A DNA stretch of 14,133 bases from Ruminococcaceae bacterium UBA4306 (GCA_002394725.1 DGUQ01000005.1:1-14133); one strand, 5' to 3'. Shown: positions 6,386-13,192, counted from the first letter of the stretch. Program-made: numbers and translations. Notes: generated by a model not told the origin, from the sequence alone.

Positions 6386-7719
6386 TTACGCGCACCTCCA
6401 AACAGCCATTCTTTGCGCAGGAACTTCACGCCGGAGATGCTCTTGAGCATGACGCGTGAGAGCCATACGCCCATGATAAAGTTAGAGATAACACCCATCA
6501 ACAGGGTATAACCGAATGCGTAGATGGTACCGGTGGTGGACTCGCCGAAGATCCATGAAAGGATGTTGGACGGACCGAAGACCAGCATCAGGATGACGGA
6601 TACGATGACGATGGTCATGTTACCGTCGATGATAGCGGTCAGGGAGTTCTTGGTACCCTTTTCGATCGCGCTGTCAAGCGTCTTGCCGGCGCGGAATTCT
6701 TCCTTGATACGCTCGGCGGTGATGATGTTCGCGTCAACACCCATACCGACCGACAGGATCAAGCCGGCGATACCGGGCAGGGTCATGGTAAAGGAATTGA
6801 ACGCGCCGAAGTAACGGGTGATCGCGGCAACCGCCAGCGCCATCTGACCGACGAGCGCGATAACGGCGACAAAGCCGGGCACACGGTACTTGATGATCAT
6901 GAACAGAGCGATCAGCGCGAACGCGATGATACCGGCATAGCCCATCGCGGTCAGGGAGTTCTGACCCAGTGTGGGGCTGATACCGCTGTAAGAAGCCGCC
7001 TCCAGAGAGAAGGGCAGCGCGCCGCCGTTGATCTGGTTCGCAAGCTTGGTGGCAGACTCAGCGTCAAAGTTACCGGAGATCTGCGCGTGACCGTCAGAGA
7101 TCACGCTCTGTACGGTAGGATTGGAGAGCTGGGTCTCATCCATATAAATGCCGATCTGCTGGTTCAGATACTGAGAGGTGATATCCGCAAAGGTCTTTGC
7201 GCCCTCGGAGTTGAGTTCGAGCTGAACGATATACTGACCGGCAGAGCTCTGGGACTGGTCGATACCGGCAGTCGCCTTCTCTACGGCAGAGCCGTCCATG
7301 ACGGTCTCACCGCTCGGGTTGCGGAAGGTCAGCTTCGCGGTAGCCGCGAGCTCGTTGACCGCGCTGACCGGATCGAACGTGGTATCATCCTCTTTCCACG
7401 GGAAACGGACGATGATACGGTCGGAGCCGTAATCGGCGTAAATCTCATAGTCGGTGATACCGTTAGAGACCATACGTGTTTCAATGATCGATTTCGCAGA
7501 GTCTAACTGCTCATCCGTGGCGTCGATATCTTCCGCAGGCTTAAAGGTAGCCTCTACACCGCCGCGGATGTCGATTCCCCATCTGATGTCGCTGATACCC
7601 TTGACCGCGGTCTTTTGGATATCTCCCTCATAGTATTTGATTCCGGCAAACGCCGTGAAAGCAAACGCTATGATGAGGATCGCGACAATGAAGAATACAG
7701 GCTTAGAAATTCTTTTCAT
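6382..7719 (-). CDS. secD: Protein translocase subunit SecD
   Basis: SecD, partner of SecF in the secretion-driving complex of the inner membrane. From the chosen start it has 445 residues: an N-terminal helix (about 7-27), the motif WGIDIRGG (47-54), a large extracytoplasmic domain, then five helices with GMGVDANIITAERIKEE (325-341), the conserved acidic/basic helix region. The open frame extends 30 codons further upstream, to 7809, but I chose the ATG at 7719 because GGAGGT lies 7 bases before it and the protein then begins MKRISKPVFF, as family members do. The upstream extension has no ribosome site. secD overlaps secF by four bases and is transcribed from the promoter at 7822-7850. Confidence 0.97.
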   Translation of the reverse strand: MKRISKPVFFIVAILIIAFAFTAFAGIKYYEGDIQKTAVKGISDIRWGIDIRGGVEATFKPAEDIDATDEQLDSAKSIIETRMVSNGITDYEIYADYGSDRIIVRFPWKEDDTTFDPVSAVNELAATAKLTFRNPSGETVMDGSAVEKATAGIDQSQSSAGQYIVQLELNSEGAKTFADITSQYLNQQIGIYMDETQLSNPTVQSVISDGHAQISGNFDAESATKLANQINGGALPFSLEAASYSGISPTLGQNSLTAMGYAGIIAFALIALFMIIKYRVPGFVAVIALVGQMALAVAAITRYFGAFNSFTMTLPGIAGLILSVGMGVDANIITAERIKEEFRAGKTLDSAIEKGTKNSLTAIIDGNMTIVIVSVILMLVFGPSNILSWIFGESTTGTIYAFGYTLLMGVISNFIMGVWLSRVMLKSISGVKFLRKEWLFGGARK

Positions 7720-7821
7720 GCCTTGGACCTCCATATTTTTTGGTTCTTCTTCCGGATTTTTAACCATACTCCGCGCGTATGGCGCTAAAGTACCAATATA
7801 AAAATCCACAATAACAGATTA

Positions 7822-7850
7822 ATTATACAGACTTACACATGAAAAGTCAA
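7822..7850 (-). promoter_or_regulatory. Sigma-A promoter of secDF
   Basis: On the minus strand TTGACT (7845-7850) and a perfect TATAAT (7822-7827) are separated by exactly 17 bases. Transcription would start near 7815, giving a leader of about 95 bases before secD. Confidence 0.85.
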
Positions 7851-7869
7851 TAAAACTTTTGCAAGATTT

Positions 7870-7992
7870 TCAAGTTTTCATTGTTCTTTTGGAGAAAAAA
7901 GAGTGAATTTGATTCCATAAGAGAATTATAACACGCTGATTATTCTTGTACGGAACAATAATCAGCATATCCGGCATAAGGCTGTTGTTCAT
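7870..7992 (-). CDS. Small hypothetical ORF upstream of secD
   Basis: A 40-codon frame beginning MNNSLMPDMLIIVPYK, whose ATG is preceded by AAAGGAGA with 6 bases spacing, ending in TGA 20 bases before the secD -35 hexamer. I recognise no family. The good ribosome site and its place right after a small phage-like gene suggest the first codons of a phage gene cut off at the island boundary. The hydrophobic middle with a basic end could also be a chance frame. Confidence 0.25.
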   Translation of the reverse strand: MNNSLMPDMLIIVPYKNNQRVIILLWNQIHSFFSKRTMKT

Positions 7993-8033
7993 CACAGTTC
8001 TCCTTTCAGTTGTGTGGGTGTCTCCCCTGCTCT

Positions 8034-8054
8034 GTGTTCTACGTTATAGAACAC
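8034..8054. other. Inverted repeat upstream of the small ORF
   Basis: GTGTTCTA (8034-8041) and TAGAACAC (8047-8054) are perfect 8-bp arms around CGTTA, 42 bases upstream of the small ORF. It could be a repressor-type operator or a leader hairpin. The rest of 7993-8196 holds no supported gene. Confidence 0.35.
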
Positions 8055-8196
8055 GCAGCATATCAGTTTTGCTCGGTGTCCTCCCACAGTTTGGATACGC
8101 GTGTCCCACCTTCGGTCTATTGTGACCAGTGGGCAAATAAAGAACGGAGTGCAGCGACCCTATACTCGGATCACGGATCACTCAATACAAAAGCGA

Positions 8197-8391
8197 CTAC
8201 TTCTCAGCAGCCGCTTCGGGTGCGTCGGCGTCGGGCTTTTCGACCAGACCCAACGATATCAACTATTCGGCACGATCGGGGTTGACGCTCAGCTCCTCGC
8301 CCGCCGTTCTCTTCTTCAAGCTGTTATTCTTGTCGTAAAAATCACGCTTAACCTTCAGCTTGACGCTCTTTTCTTTTACAGCTTTTTCCAC
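8197..8391 (-). pseudogene. Small phage-like protein, interrupted by in-frame TAG
   Basis: A 64-codon frame starting at GTG, with a near-perfect AAGGAGGTGAT ribosome site 9 bases upstream. It reads MEKAVKEKSVKLKVKRDFYD, then KNNSLKKRTAGEELSVNPDR, then AE, a TAG at 8263-8265, and LISLGLVEKPDADAPEAAAE followed by K and a final TAG. The pattern (basic start, DFYD, a Gly-Glu-x-Leu turn, x-RAExLISLGLVE) resembles small proteins found near head genes of Firmicute prophages; I recognise it by pattern only. The residue at the TAG would be Glu or Gln, so one base change restores the gene. It is either a recent pseudogene or a gene from an element that decodes TAG. Confidence 0.6.
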
Positions 8392-8416
8392 ATCATATCA
8401 CCTCCTTCTGGGCATC

Positions 8417-8443
8417 AAAAAACCACCCTCATCGAGAGCGGTT
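8417..8443 (-). terminator. Terminator copy 2, after the immunity gene
   Basis: On the minus strand, AACCGCTCTC-GAT-GAGGGTGGTT forms a 10-bp stem with two G-U pairs, running into six T residues. It lies in a 36-base sequence (8410-8445) that matches 9535-9570 except at 8425. The immunity gene runs into the stem and stops at TGA in its loop. Confidence 0.75.
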
Positions 8444-8746
8444 AATATTGCTAAGTACATGTTCAACGAAATCTGGGGAAATCATATAATTGTATTTTTC
8501 GAAGTGATATATTTCAGATTCGTACCACGTATATAATCCATCCGATCTTGCGTTATCGGCGTCTAATACTTTTTCTCCTGTGATCTTATCAAAAACAGGT
8601 TGAGTGGTATGTGCACAAATATCAAACCTCTTTAAATAACTCAATACAGTTTGTTTTTTTTCAAGAGGTTTTTCCGATATATAATTTTTAAATTCAGACT
8701 GCGTCAATTCGTCAATATCTTTAATAAACGGAAATAAGATTTTCAT
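8429..8746 (-). CDS. Probable immunity protein of the toxin cassette
   Basis: A 105-residue soluble acidic protein from ATG at 8746. That start is preceded by AGGCGGTGA, one mismatch from the ideal ribosome site, at a good distance. An alternative GTG at 8755 overlaps the toxin stop (GTGA) and would add three residues. The C-terminal pattern SDGLYTWYESEIYHFEKYNY, then ISPDFVEHVLSNI, is typical of small immunity proteins beside polymorphic toxins: an Asp-Gly turn, aromatic strand, Lys-Tyr-Asn and an acidic last helix. I cannot name the family. AT-rich codon use matches the toxin and differs from flanking chromosomal genes. Position directly after the toxin and before a terminator supports the role; binding to this toxin is inference. 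Confidence 0.6.
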   Translation of the reverse strand: MKILFPFIKDIDELTQSEFKNYISEKPLEKKQTVLSYLKRFDICAHTTQPVFDKITGEKVLDADNARSDGLYTWYESEIYHFEKYNYMISPDFVEHVLSNINRSR

Positions 8747-8751
8747 GCTGT

Positions 8752-9393
8752 TCACCGCCTCTCTTTGAATAATTCCATCGCTCCGCTTTTTCTTTTACCT
8801 ACATAGTATTTACCATCGGGATATACATATAGCATTTTATTAGGAGCTTGCACCGATACGCCTAATTGCTCAGCTAGTAATTCTGCAAAGCATTTAACTC
8901 CTTCACTTTTACGTCCTGTTTCACATGCCAATAGCCTGACACAGGGATCTAAGCCTTTCGTTCTGCATAGAGAAATAAATTCCTTATAATCTTTTCTACC
9001 TTTGATAATTGCAGATAATGTATACGCATCAATGTATGCCCTTTTATCGCCATCAGGATAATCTTGCCTGAAGAACTCTATCGAATACGGAGTACCGTGC
9101 GAACACACATCGTATACCCCTTCAATCTTAGGTGTATTCTGTAAATATGACATAGCCCTATTTTCAGCCGTATCGTATGAAAAGACTGGCCTATCTACTG
9201 CTTGCCCCCTGCTGATGATTTCCTTTCGTTCATCTCGAGACAATTTATCATAAAGAGCTTTTGCACTACCGTCAACAGTATCAACTGTGTTATTTATTAT
9301 ACCACTTTTCTCAGCTTTTTCAAGCTGTTTTTCGTGATATGACTGCCATTTTTCGGTGTATTCTGACCACTGCTCGGCGCGTCCGCGGTACAT
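8752..9393 (-). CDS. Toxin-like C-terminal domain with caspase-like HG/AC motifs
   Basis: A 213-residue open frame, the longest uninterrupted part of a frame that continues upstream to 9540 through two TAG codons. Residues 1-30 (RGRAEQWSEYTEKW and a charged helix) look like the end of a phage minor head protein. From about residue 31 the DNA becomes AT-rich and the protein changes character. Two motifs stand out: a hydrophobic strand ending in Cys-Ser-His-Gly (EGVYDVCSHG, His99) and VRLLACETG (Cys157), then AELLAEQLGVSVQAP and YVYPDGKYYVG. His-Gly after one strand and Ala-Cys after another is the catalytic layout of clan CD (caspase-like) peptidases, and similar tails occur in polymorphic toxins. 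Protease activity is inferred. The ATG at 9393 has no good ribosome site, so expression may be low. Confidence 0.55.
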   Translation of the reverse strand: MYRGRAEQWSEYTEKWQSYHEKQLEKAEKSGIINNTVDTVDGSAKALYDKLSRDERKEIISRGQAVDRPVFSYDTAENRAMSYLQNTPKIEGVYDVCSHGTPYSIEFFRQDYPDGDKRAYIDAYTLSAIIKGRKDYKEFISLCRTKGLDPCVRLLACETGRKSEGVKCFAELLAEQLGVSVQAPNKMLYVYPDGKYYVGKRKSGAMELFKERR

Positions 9394-9540
9394 CTTTTTG
9401 TTGTCAGGATCAAGGGCGTATTTGGAGAGGCGCTAGTTCATCTTCTCCATGCGCTTGCCGTATGCCGCCCTCTATTCGGCACGTTCGATCTCGGTGAGAT
9501 CCTCCTGTGCCTTTTTCGGGAGCACCTCCCGATCGGGCAT
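9394..9540 (-). pseudogene. Phage minor head protein tail fragment with two in-frame TAGs
   Basis: The frame of the toxin continues upstream from codon 50 to an ATG at 9540, reading MPDREVLPKKAQEDLTEIER, AE, TAG (9472-9474), RAAYGKRMEKMN, TAG (9433-9435), RLSKYALDPDNKK and then the toxin frame. It is GC-rich, highly charged and helical, resembling the C-terminal region of phage minor head proteins just before their variable toxin tips; this is recognition by pattern only. The ATG follows the T-run of terminator copy 1 and has no ribosome site, so it is a 5'-truncated piece rather than a gene start. Both stops are TAG, one base from CAG or GAG. Confidence 0.5.
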
Positions 9541-9541
9541 C

Positions 9542-9568
9542 AAAAAACCGCCCTCATCGAGAGCGGTT
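9542..9568 (-). terminator. Terminator copy 1, downstream of the aminotransferase
   Basis: On the minus strand AACCGCTCTC-GAT-GAGGGCGGTT forms a 10-bp stem (one U-G pair) followed by T residues. It is part of the 36-base direct repeat shared with 8410-8445. It would also stop transcripts leaving the aminotransferase gene before they reach the toxin. Confidence 0.8.
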
Positions 9569-9683
9569 AAACGACATAGTAATCTATATAGGACGAATGG
9601 TATTTTGGCGAGTGTGCCCCTTCCCACATTTCTTTTGACTCATAGGTGCGTAGCAGCACAATCTCTACTTCAAAACACCACTT
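9567..9683 (-). pseudogene. 38-codon 3' remnant of an unknown gene
   Basis: After an in-frame TAA at 9684-9686, the minus strand reads 38 codons, ending YESKEMWEGAHSPKYHSSYI then DYYVV and TAA at 9567-9569. There is no start codon with a ribosome site. The stop sits at the base of terminator copy 1, just as the immunity gene ends in copy 2. I do not recognise it; the parallel layout suggests the end of an immunity or toxin gene of a neighbouring cassette. It could be a chance frame. Confidence 0.35.
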
Positions 9684-9696
9684 TTATCCTAGATTT

Positions 9697-10974
9697 TTAT
9701 CCGGCGTTCAGCTTTTCGAGCGCGGCGATGCGCGCGCACAGACAGAAGATGTCCATCGCGTTCGAGAGATCCTCCGGACTCGGGAAGGACGGAGCGATAC
9801 GGATGTTGCTGTCGTGCGGATCGTTGCCGTAGGGATAGGTCGCGCCGGCGCCGGTCAGATTGACGCCTGCTTCCTTGCACAAAGCGACCACACGCTTTGC
9901 GGTGCCGTCGAGCACATCGACAGAAACAAAGTAGCCGCCGCGCGGACGATTGTAGCGGATGATACCGAGCTCGTCAAGGTTCTTACCGAGCTTGTCGAGC
10001 ACGATCTCAAATCGCGGACGCAGGAGCTCGGCATGCTTCTTCATATGCGCCTTCATGCCCTCGATATCGCCGAAAAAGCGCACATGACGCAGCATATTCA
10101 GTTTATCAAAGCCAATGTTCTGGTACTTGTACTTTTCCTTGATGACCGCCATGTTATTCGCGGAAGCCGCCATCGCCGCTACGCCGGAGCCCGGGAAGGT
10201 GATCTTGGAGGTCGAGCAAAATTCGATCGGCATATCGATGTTGCCGGTTTTCTCACATTCCTCAAAGATGTTGAGGATCTCGTCATGCTCGTCGGTCAGA
10301 TCATGGATGCAATAGGCGTTGTCCCACATCAGGCGGAAATCCGCCGCGGCAGGCTGCAGCGCCGCGATACGGCGCACGACCTCGTCGGAGTAGGAGATAC
10401 CCGTAGGGTTCGAATACTTCGGCACGCACCACATGCCCTTAACAGTGGGATCCTTGACCAGCTCCTCGACCAGCTCCATATCGGGACCGTTTTCGTCCAT
10501 CGGCACCGGAATCATCTGAAACCCGAAGTATTCGGTCACACCGAAATGACGGTCATAGCCGGGTACGGGACAGAGGAACTTGCGGTCGGGCACCAGTGAC
10601 CACGCGGGAGTACCGCCGGTGACGGGGTGGTTCATAAACAAAGCGATGGTGTCGAACATCATGTTCAGTGAAGAGTTGCCGCCCACCATGACCATGTCGG
10701 GGGTCACGCCCATGACATCCGCCATCAGCTTCTTGCACTCGGGGATCCCGTCCATCACGCCGTAGTTACAGCAGTCGGTGCCGTCCTCGGCGTGGCAGTC
10801 GGAATCCGAATTCAGGATGTCCAGCATCTTTCTGGATAGGTCGAGCTGATCGGGGCTGGGCACGCCGCGCGCCATATTTAATGTGATATTCTTTTCTTTG
10901 ATTTGGTTGAATTCTTCCCATAATGTTGAAAGCTCAGCGTCACGCTGTTCTCTCGAATAATCTTGATACTTCAT
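9697..10974 (-). CDS. Type Ic aspartate aminotransferase (PF12897-type)
   Basis: A 425-residue PLP enzyme of the fold type I class, matching the aspartate aminotransferase subgroup Ic, which moves the amino group between aspartate and 2-oxoglutarate in the cytoplasm. Visible features are GGNSSLNMMFDTI (98-110, cofactor phosphate region), NPTG (189-192), WDNAYCIHD (217-225), the PLP lysine in STSKITFPGSG (Lys257) and the substrate carboxylate arginine in NIRIAPSFP (Arg392). The frame is open 52 codons further upstream, but I chose the ATG at 10974: the protein then starts MKYQDYSREQ as relatives do, and GAAGGA lies 10 bases before. Substrate preference is inferred from subgroup. It has its own promoter and ends in TAA; the toxin island follows at once. 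Confidence 0.94.
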   Translation of the reverse strand: MKYQDYSREQRDAELSTLWEEFNQIKEKNITLNMARGVPSPDQLDLSRKMLDILNSDSDCHAEDGTDCCNYGVMDGIPECKKLMADVMGVTPDMVMVGGNSSLNMMFDTIALFMNHPVTGGTPAWSLVPDRKFLCPVPGYDRHFGVTEYFGFQMIPVPMDENGPDMELVEELVKDPTVKGMWCVPKYSNPTGISYSDEVVRRIAALQPAAADFRLMWDNAYCIHDLTDEHDEILNIFEECEKTGNIDMPIEFCSTSKITFPGSGVAAMAASANNMAVIKEKYKYQNIGFDKLNMLRHVRFFGDIEGMKAHMKKHAELLRPRFEIVLDKLGKNLDELGIIRYNRPRGGYFVSVDVLDGTAKRVVALCKEAGVNLTGAGATYPYGNDPHDSNIRIAPSFPSPEDLSNAMDIFCLCARIAALEKLNAG

Positions 10975-11025
10975 CCTGCACATTTCCTTCTCTGATATTG
11001 CAAAATTTTCAAATAACGCTCTTAT

Positions 11026-11054
11026 ATAATATACTAAAAGGATCAATTTTGCAA
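11026..11054 (-). promoter_or_regulatory. Sigma-A promoter of the aminotransferase
   Basis: On the minus strand TTGCAA (11049-11054) and TATTAT (11026-11031) are 17 bases apart, about 50 bases upstream of the chosen start. Confidence 0.6.
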
Positions 11055-11148
11055 CACTTTTATAAAATTCCTGCAAGATTATTTGATTTGCGTTTAACTG
11101 ACAAGGCACGGAAAGACTACAGTAGGTCATAAATGTTGTCCCCTACAC

Positions 11149-11185
11149 AACATCACCTCGATCATCTGATGATCGAGGTGATGTT
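11149..11185. other. Strong 17-bp hairpin
   Basis: AACATCACCTCGATCAT (11149-11165) and its perfect complement (11169-11185) flank CTG. Neither side has a real T-run, so it is not a classic terminator. It insulates the aminotransferase promoter from transcripts of the kinase operon, or is the terminal part of the repeat region that follows. Confidence 0.6.
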
Positions 11186-11187
11186 TA

Positions 11188-11556
11188 TTATTCATTATTC
11201 AGTTTTCAATCTTCAATTTTCAGTTTATCACGCAAATGAGATATACCGGAAACGTTTCGGGAGTAGCAAGCCCCTCCCCTACAAGTAACGTTGCAGAGGA
11301 TTTGTAGAGGAGCGCCTTTGAGGAGTTGTCCAAATCTTTGATTTGGCTAACAACTCCCATGCAACAGCGTTCCAAGAGCGGAGCGATTGGCATAACGCCA
11401 CTGTGCTGCTCCCGTGGCAGGGCGTTGGATTTCGAAATACGACGGAGCAGATGATTTGCTCCGCGTTTGAATGACATGGAATGGAAAGGTTACGAGAGGG
11501 TCAAGACCCTCCCCTACAGCAAATGTTCCATCTCTGTATTAACTCCCCTCCTCACT
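11188..11556. repeat. Non-coding composite repeat region (element D)
   Basis: No gene is supported here; an 85-codon open frame on the minus strand at 11220-11477 has no ribosome site and reads across hairpins. It starts with a single heptamer arm (TTATTCA, TTATTCA, GTTTTCA, ATCTTCA, ATTTTCA at 11188-11222) like the right arm of element C but without a partner. Then come CTCCCCTACAA paired with TTGTAGAGGAG (about 11272-11313), a strong two-part hairpin GGAGTTG/CAACTCC with inner CCAAATC-TTT-GATTTGG (11322-11357), CGGAGCA/TGCTCCG (about 11440-11463) and GAGGGTC-AA-GACCCTC. The phrase CCCTCCCCTACA recurs near both ends. It looks like nested small palindromic elements. Confidence 0.5.
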
Positions 11557-11589
11557 AAAAAAGCTCCCCTGCCGTAAAGCAGAAGAGCT
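11557..11589 (-). terminator. Terminator of the BY-kinase/Wzz operon
   Basis: On the minus strand AGCTCTTCTGC / GCAGGGGAGCT is an 11-bp stem with two G-U pairs and loop TTTACG, followed by six T residues. It starts 9 bases after the kinase stop codon. Confidence 0.88.
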
Positions 11590-11597
11590 CTTCATCA

Positions 11598-12350
11598 TTA
11601 CTTATAGTAATAGTTATAGCTGTAATTGTTGCGATAGCGGAATTTGTTGTAGCCATAGCCTCTGGAACGCATCTCACAGCCAACCTTGAGAAAACCGAGC
11701 ACCCTGGTATCAGCGAGCTTGATGCTCTGCAGCGCGCGCTCGATATCGCCGTGGCTGGTAACCTTCTCACGCACGACCATAACATAGCCGCCGACAAAAT
11801 CCTTCAGCAAGAGGGTATCGGTCACGACGCCCAACGGCGGCGTATCCATGATGACATAATCGTACTCCTCTTTTGCTTGATTGATCAATTCCGCAAAATA
11901 CGGAGAAGCCAGCAGCTCAGAGGGGTTGGGAGGGATCGCGCCGGAGGTGAGAACATCCATATTGGCGATCGCCTCACGATGGACGGCGGTCTGGAAATCC
12001 CCAAACTGACCGATGATATCCGACACGCCCGTATCGTTCTTGAGCTTTAACAGGTTATGCAGATTCGGACGGCGCAAGTCGGTATCAATCAAGAGCACAC
12101 GCTTGCCCATCTTCGCAAAGGAGATCGCAAGGTTAACGGTAGCGGTACTTTTTCCCTCACCCTTGCTCCATGAAGTGACCGCGACGCAATTGCTGTTTTG
12201 GGCGGTGAGAGAGAACACCAGATTGGTGCGCGCGATCTTATAGCCTTCAACGATCGCGAACTTGGAATCTGACGTCAGGACGTTCTTTGACTTTTCAGCG
12301 GTTTCTGTCTTGTCTGTTTTGCTGTTCTTGTTCGTATTAATCAGCTTCAT
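11598..12350 (-). CDS. Bacterial tyrosine kinase, CpsD/CapB/EpsB type
   Basis: A 250-residue cytoplasmic BY-kinase that pairs with a Wzz-type membrane activator to control exopolysaccharide or capsule synthesis. It has the Walker A motif SWSKGEGKST (60-69), the Walker A' motif VLLIDTDLRRP (85-95) and Walker B VIMDTPP (166-172). The C-terminal tail carries eight tyrosines in the last 19 residues (GYGYNKFRYRNNYSYNYYYK at 231-250), the usual autophosphorylation cluster. The ATG overlaps the stop of the upstream Wzz gene (ATGA), and the gene ends in TAA before a strong terminator. The glycosyltransferases and flippase it normally serves are not in the window. Kinase identity is secure; the regulated polymer is unknown. 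Confidence 0.95.
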   Translation of the reverse strand: MKLINTNKNSKTDKTETAEKSKNVLTSDSKFAIVEGYKIARTNLVFSLTAQNSNCVAVTSWSKGEGKSTATVNLAISFAKMGKRVLLIDTDLRRPNLHNLLKLKNDTGVSDIIGQFGDFQTAVHREAIANMDVLTSGAIPPNPSELLASPYFAELINQAKEEYDYVIMDTPPLGVVTDTLLLKDFVGGYVMVVREKVTSHGDIERALQSIKLADTRVLGFLKVGCEMRSRGYGYNKFRYRNNYSYNYYYK

Positions 12351-13051
12351 TTCCTCTTGCCACGCCCTTCCGTTTCAAAGTCTACGATCTCCGCAAATAC
12401 GGGGATATCATACATCTTGTACAAATCGTCACCGGGCTTGATGGTCGTATCGATGATCTCCAGCAGGAAGGAGATCACCAGTGAAATCACCAGTCCCACT
12501 AACAAGCCGATCAGAACATATCTCATTTTATTGGGAGAGGAGGGTGAGGAGGGAACACTGGCTTCTTCGACTGTATCAACCTTACCGGCGTCGCCGAAAT
12601 ACTTTTTGAAGACCTGCGGCGCGGTATTGGCGACCAGATTCGCGATATTCGCGGCGGTATGCGGATCGGATGAGGTCGAACTGATCCGCAGAAAATAGGA
12701 TTCCTCTACGACACTGATACTGACCGAAGCGCCGCTGATGATGCTCTTCATATCGGGGTCAACGGTAAACAGCGTTGAGCAGGTATTCGCCAGCATCTGG
12801 GATGATGTGATGTCGTTGGTGTTGACCTTCTCTCCGTTAAGTGAATCGTTTTTGTTTGCCGTGTTGGTATTGCTCTCAAAGGAATTGCCGTTCTGAACCA
12901 GAATCAGGGAGCTGGTAGAATACATCGGCGTCACAAAATAGCTCACATAGAGGAACGCCAACAAGCCGCCCAACAGTGTAACGATAATGATCAGCTTGAT
13001 ATGCTGCAGAAAAATATTCAGCAGATCAGTGATCGTAATCTGTTTTTTCAT
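12347..13051 (-). CDS. Wzz-type chain-length determinant / kinase activator (CapA/CpsC-like)
   Basis: A 234-residue membrane protein with a first helix at about 19-40 (IKLIIIVTLLGGLLAFLYV), an extracytoplasmic domain, a proline/serine stretch SVPSSPSSPNK (165-175) and a second helix at about 178-198. Its short cytoplasmic tail (DTTIKPGDDLYKMYDIPVFA and a basic end) is the part that in such split systems activates the BY-kinase. The ATG has AGGAGG 6 bases upstream. The gene overlaps the kinase gene by four bases, so the two proteins are made together. Role in polymer length control is by family. Confidence 0.94.
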   Translation of the reverse strand: MKKQITITDLLNIFLQHIKLIIIVTLLGGLLAFLYVSYFVTPMYSTSSLILVQNGNSFESNTNTANKNDSLNGEKVNTNDITSSQMLANTCSTLFTVDPDMKSIISGASVSISVVEESYFLRISSTSSDPHTAANIANLVANTAPQVFKKYFGDAGKVDTVEEASVPSSPSSPNKMRYVLIGLLVGLVISLVISFLLEIIDTTIKPGDDLYKMYDIPVFAEIVDFETEGRGKRK

Positions 13052-13192
13052 AAAATCCTCCTGTAGGATGATAATAGCGCACGCGATTATGTCCGATCCA
13101 TCGTACCGATCGCTTGCAAAGGGAATACGCCCCCTTTTTAATCATTTTATATTATATAACAAAGCATATGATTATTATTCTATTTTAGAATT

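Noticed and set aside
7720..7809. A 30-codon N-terminal extension of SecD starting at 7809.
   Set aside because: It lacks a ribosome site, contains the GGAGGT used by the ATG at 7719, and is not found in SecD proteins.
8010..8445. Two plus-strand open frames of 91 and 114 codons.
   Set aside because: They run opposite to the small phage-like gene and terminator copy 2, have no ribosome sites, and their composition reads as antisense shadow.
8263..9474. TAG read as pyrrolysine.
   Set aside because: The proteins are not methylamine methyltransferases, no pyl genes are visible, and the contexts suit Gln or Glu.
7870..9686. A complete prophage or insertion sequence.
   Set aside because: No integrase, transposase, portal, capsid or recognisable att site is present; at most a small remnant or cassette.
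10975..11130. A 52-codon N-terminal extension of the aminotransferase.
   Set aside because: It overlaps the promoter hexamers at 11026-11054 and has no resemblance to the family.
11220..11477. An 85-codon minus-strand frame in the composite repeat region.
   Set aside because: It reads through several hairpins, lacks a ribosome site and looks like no protein.
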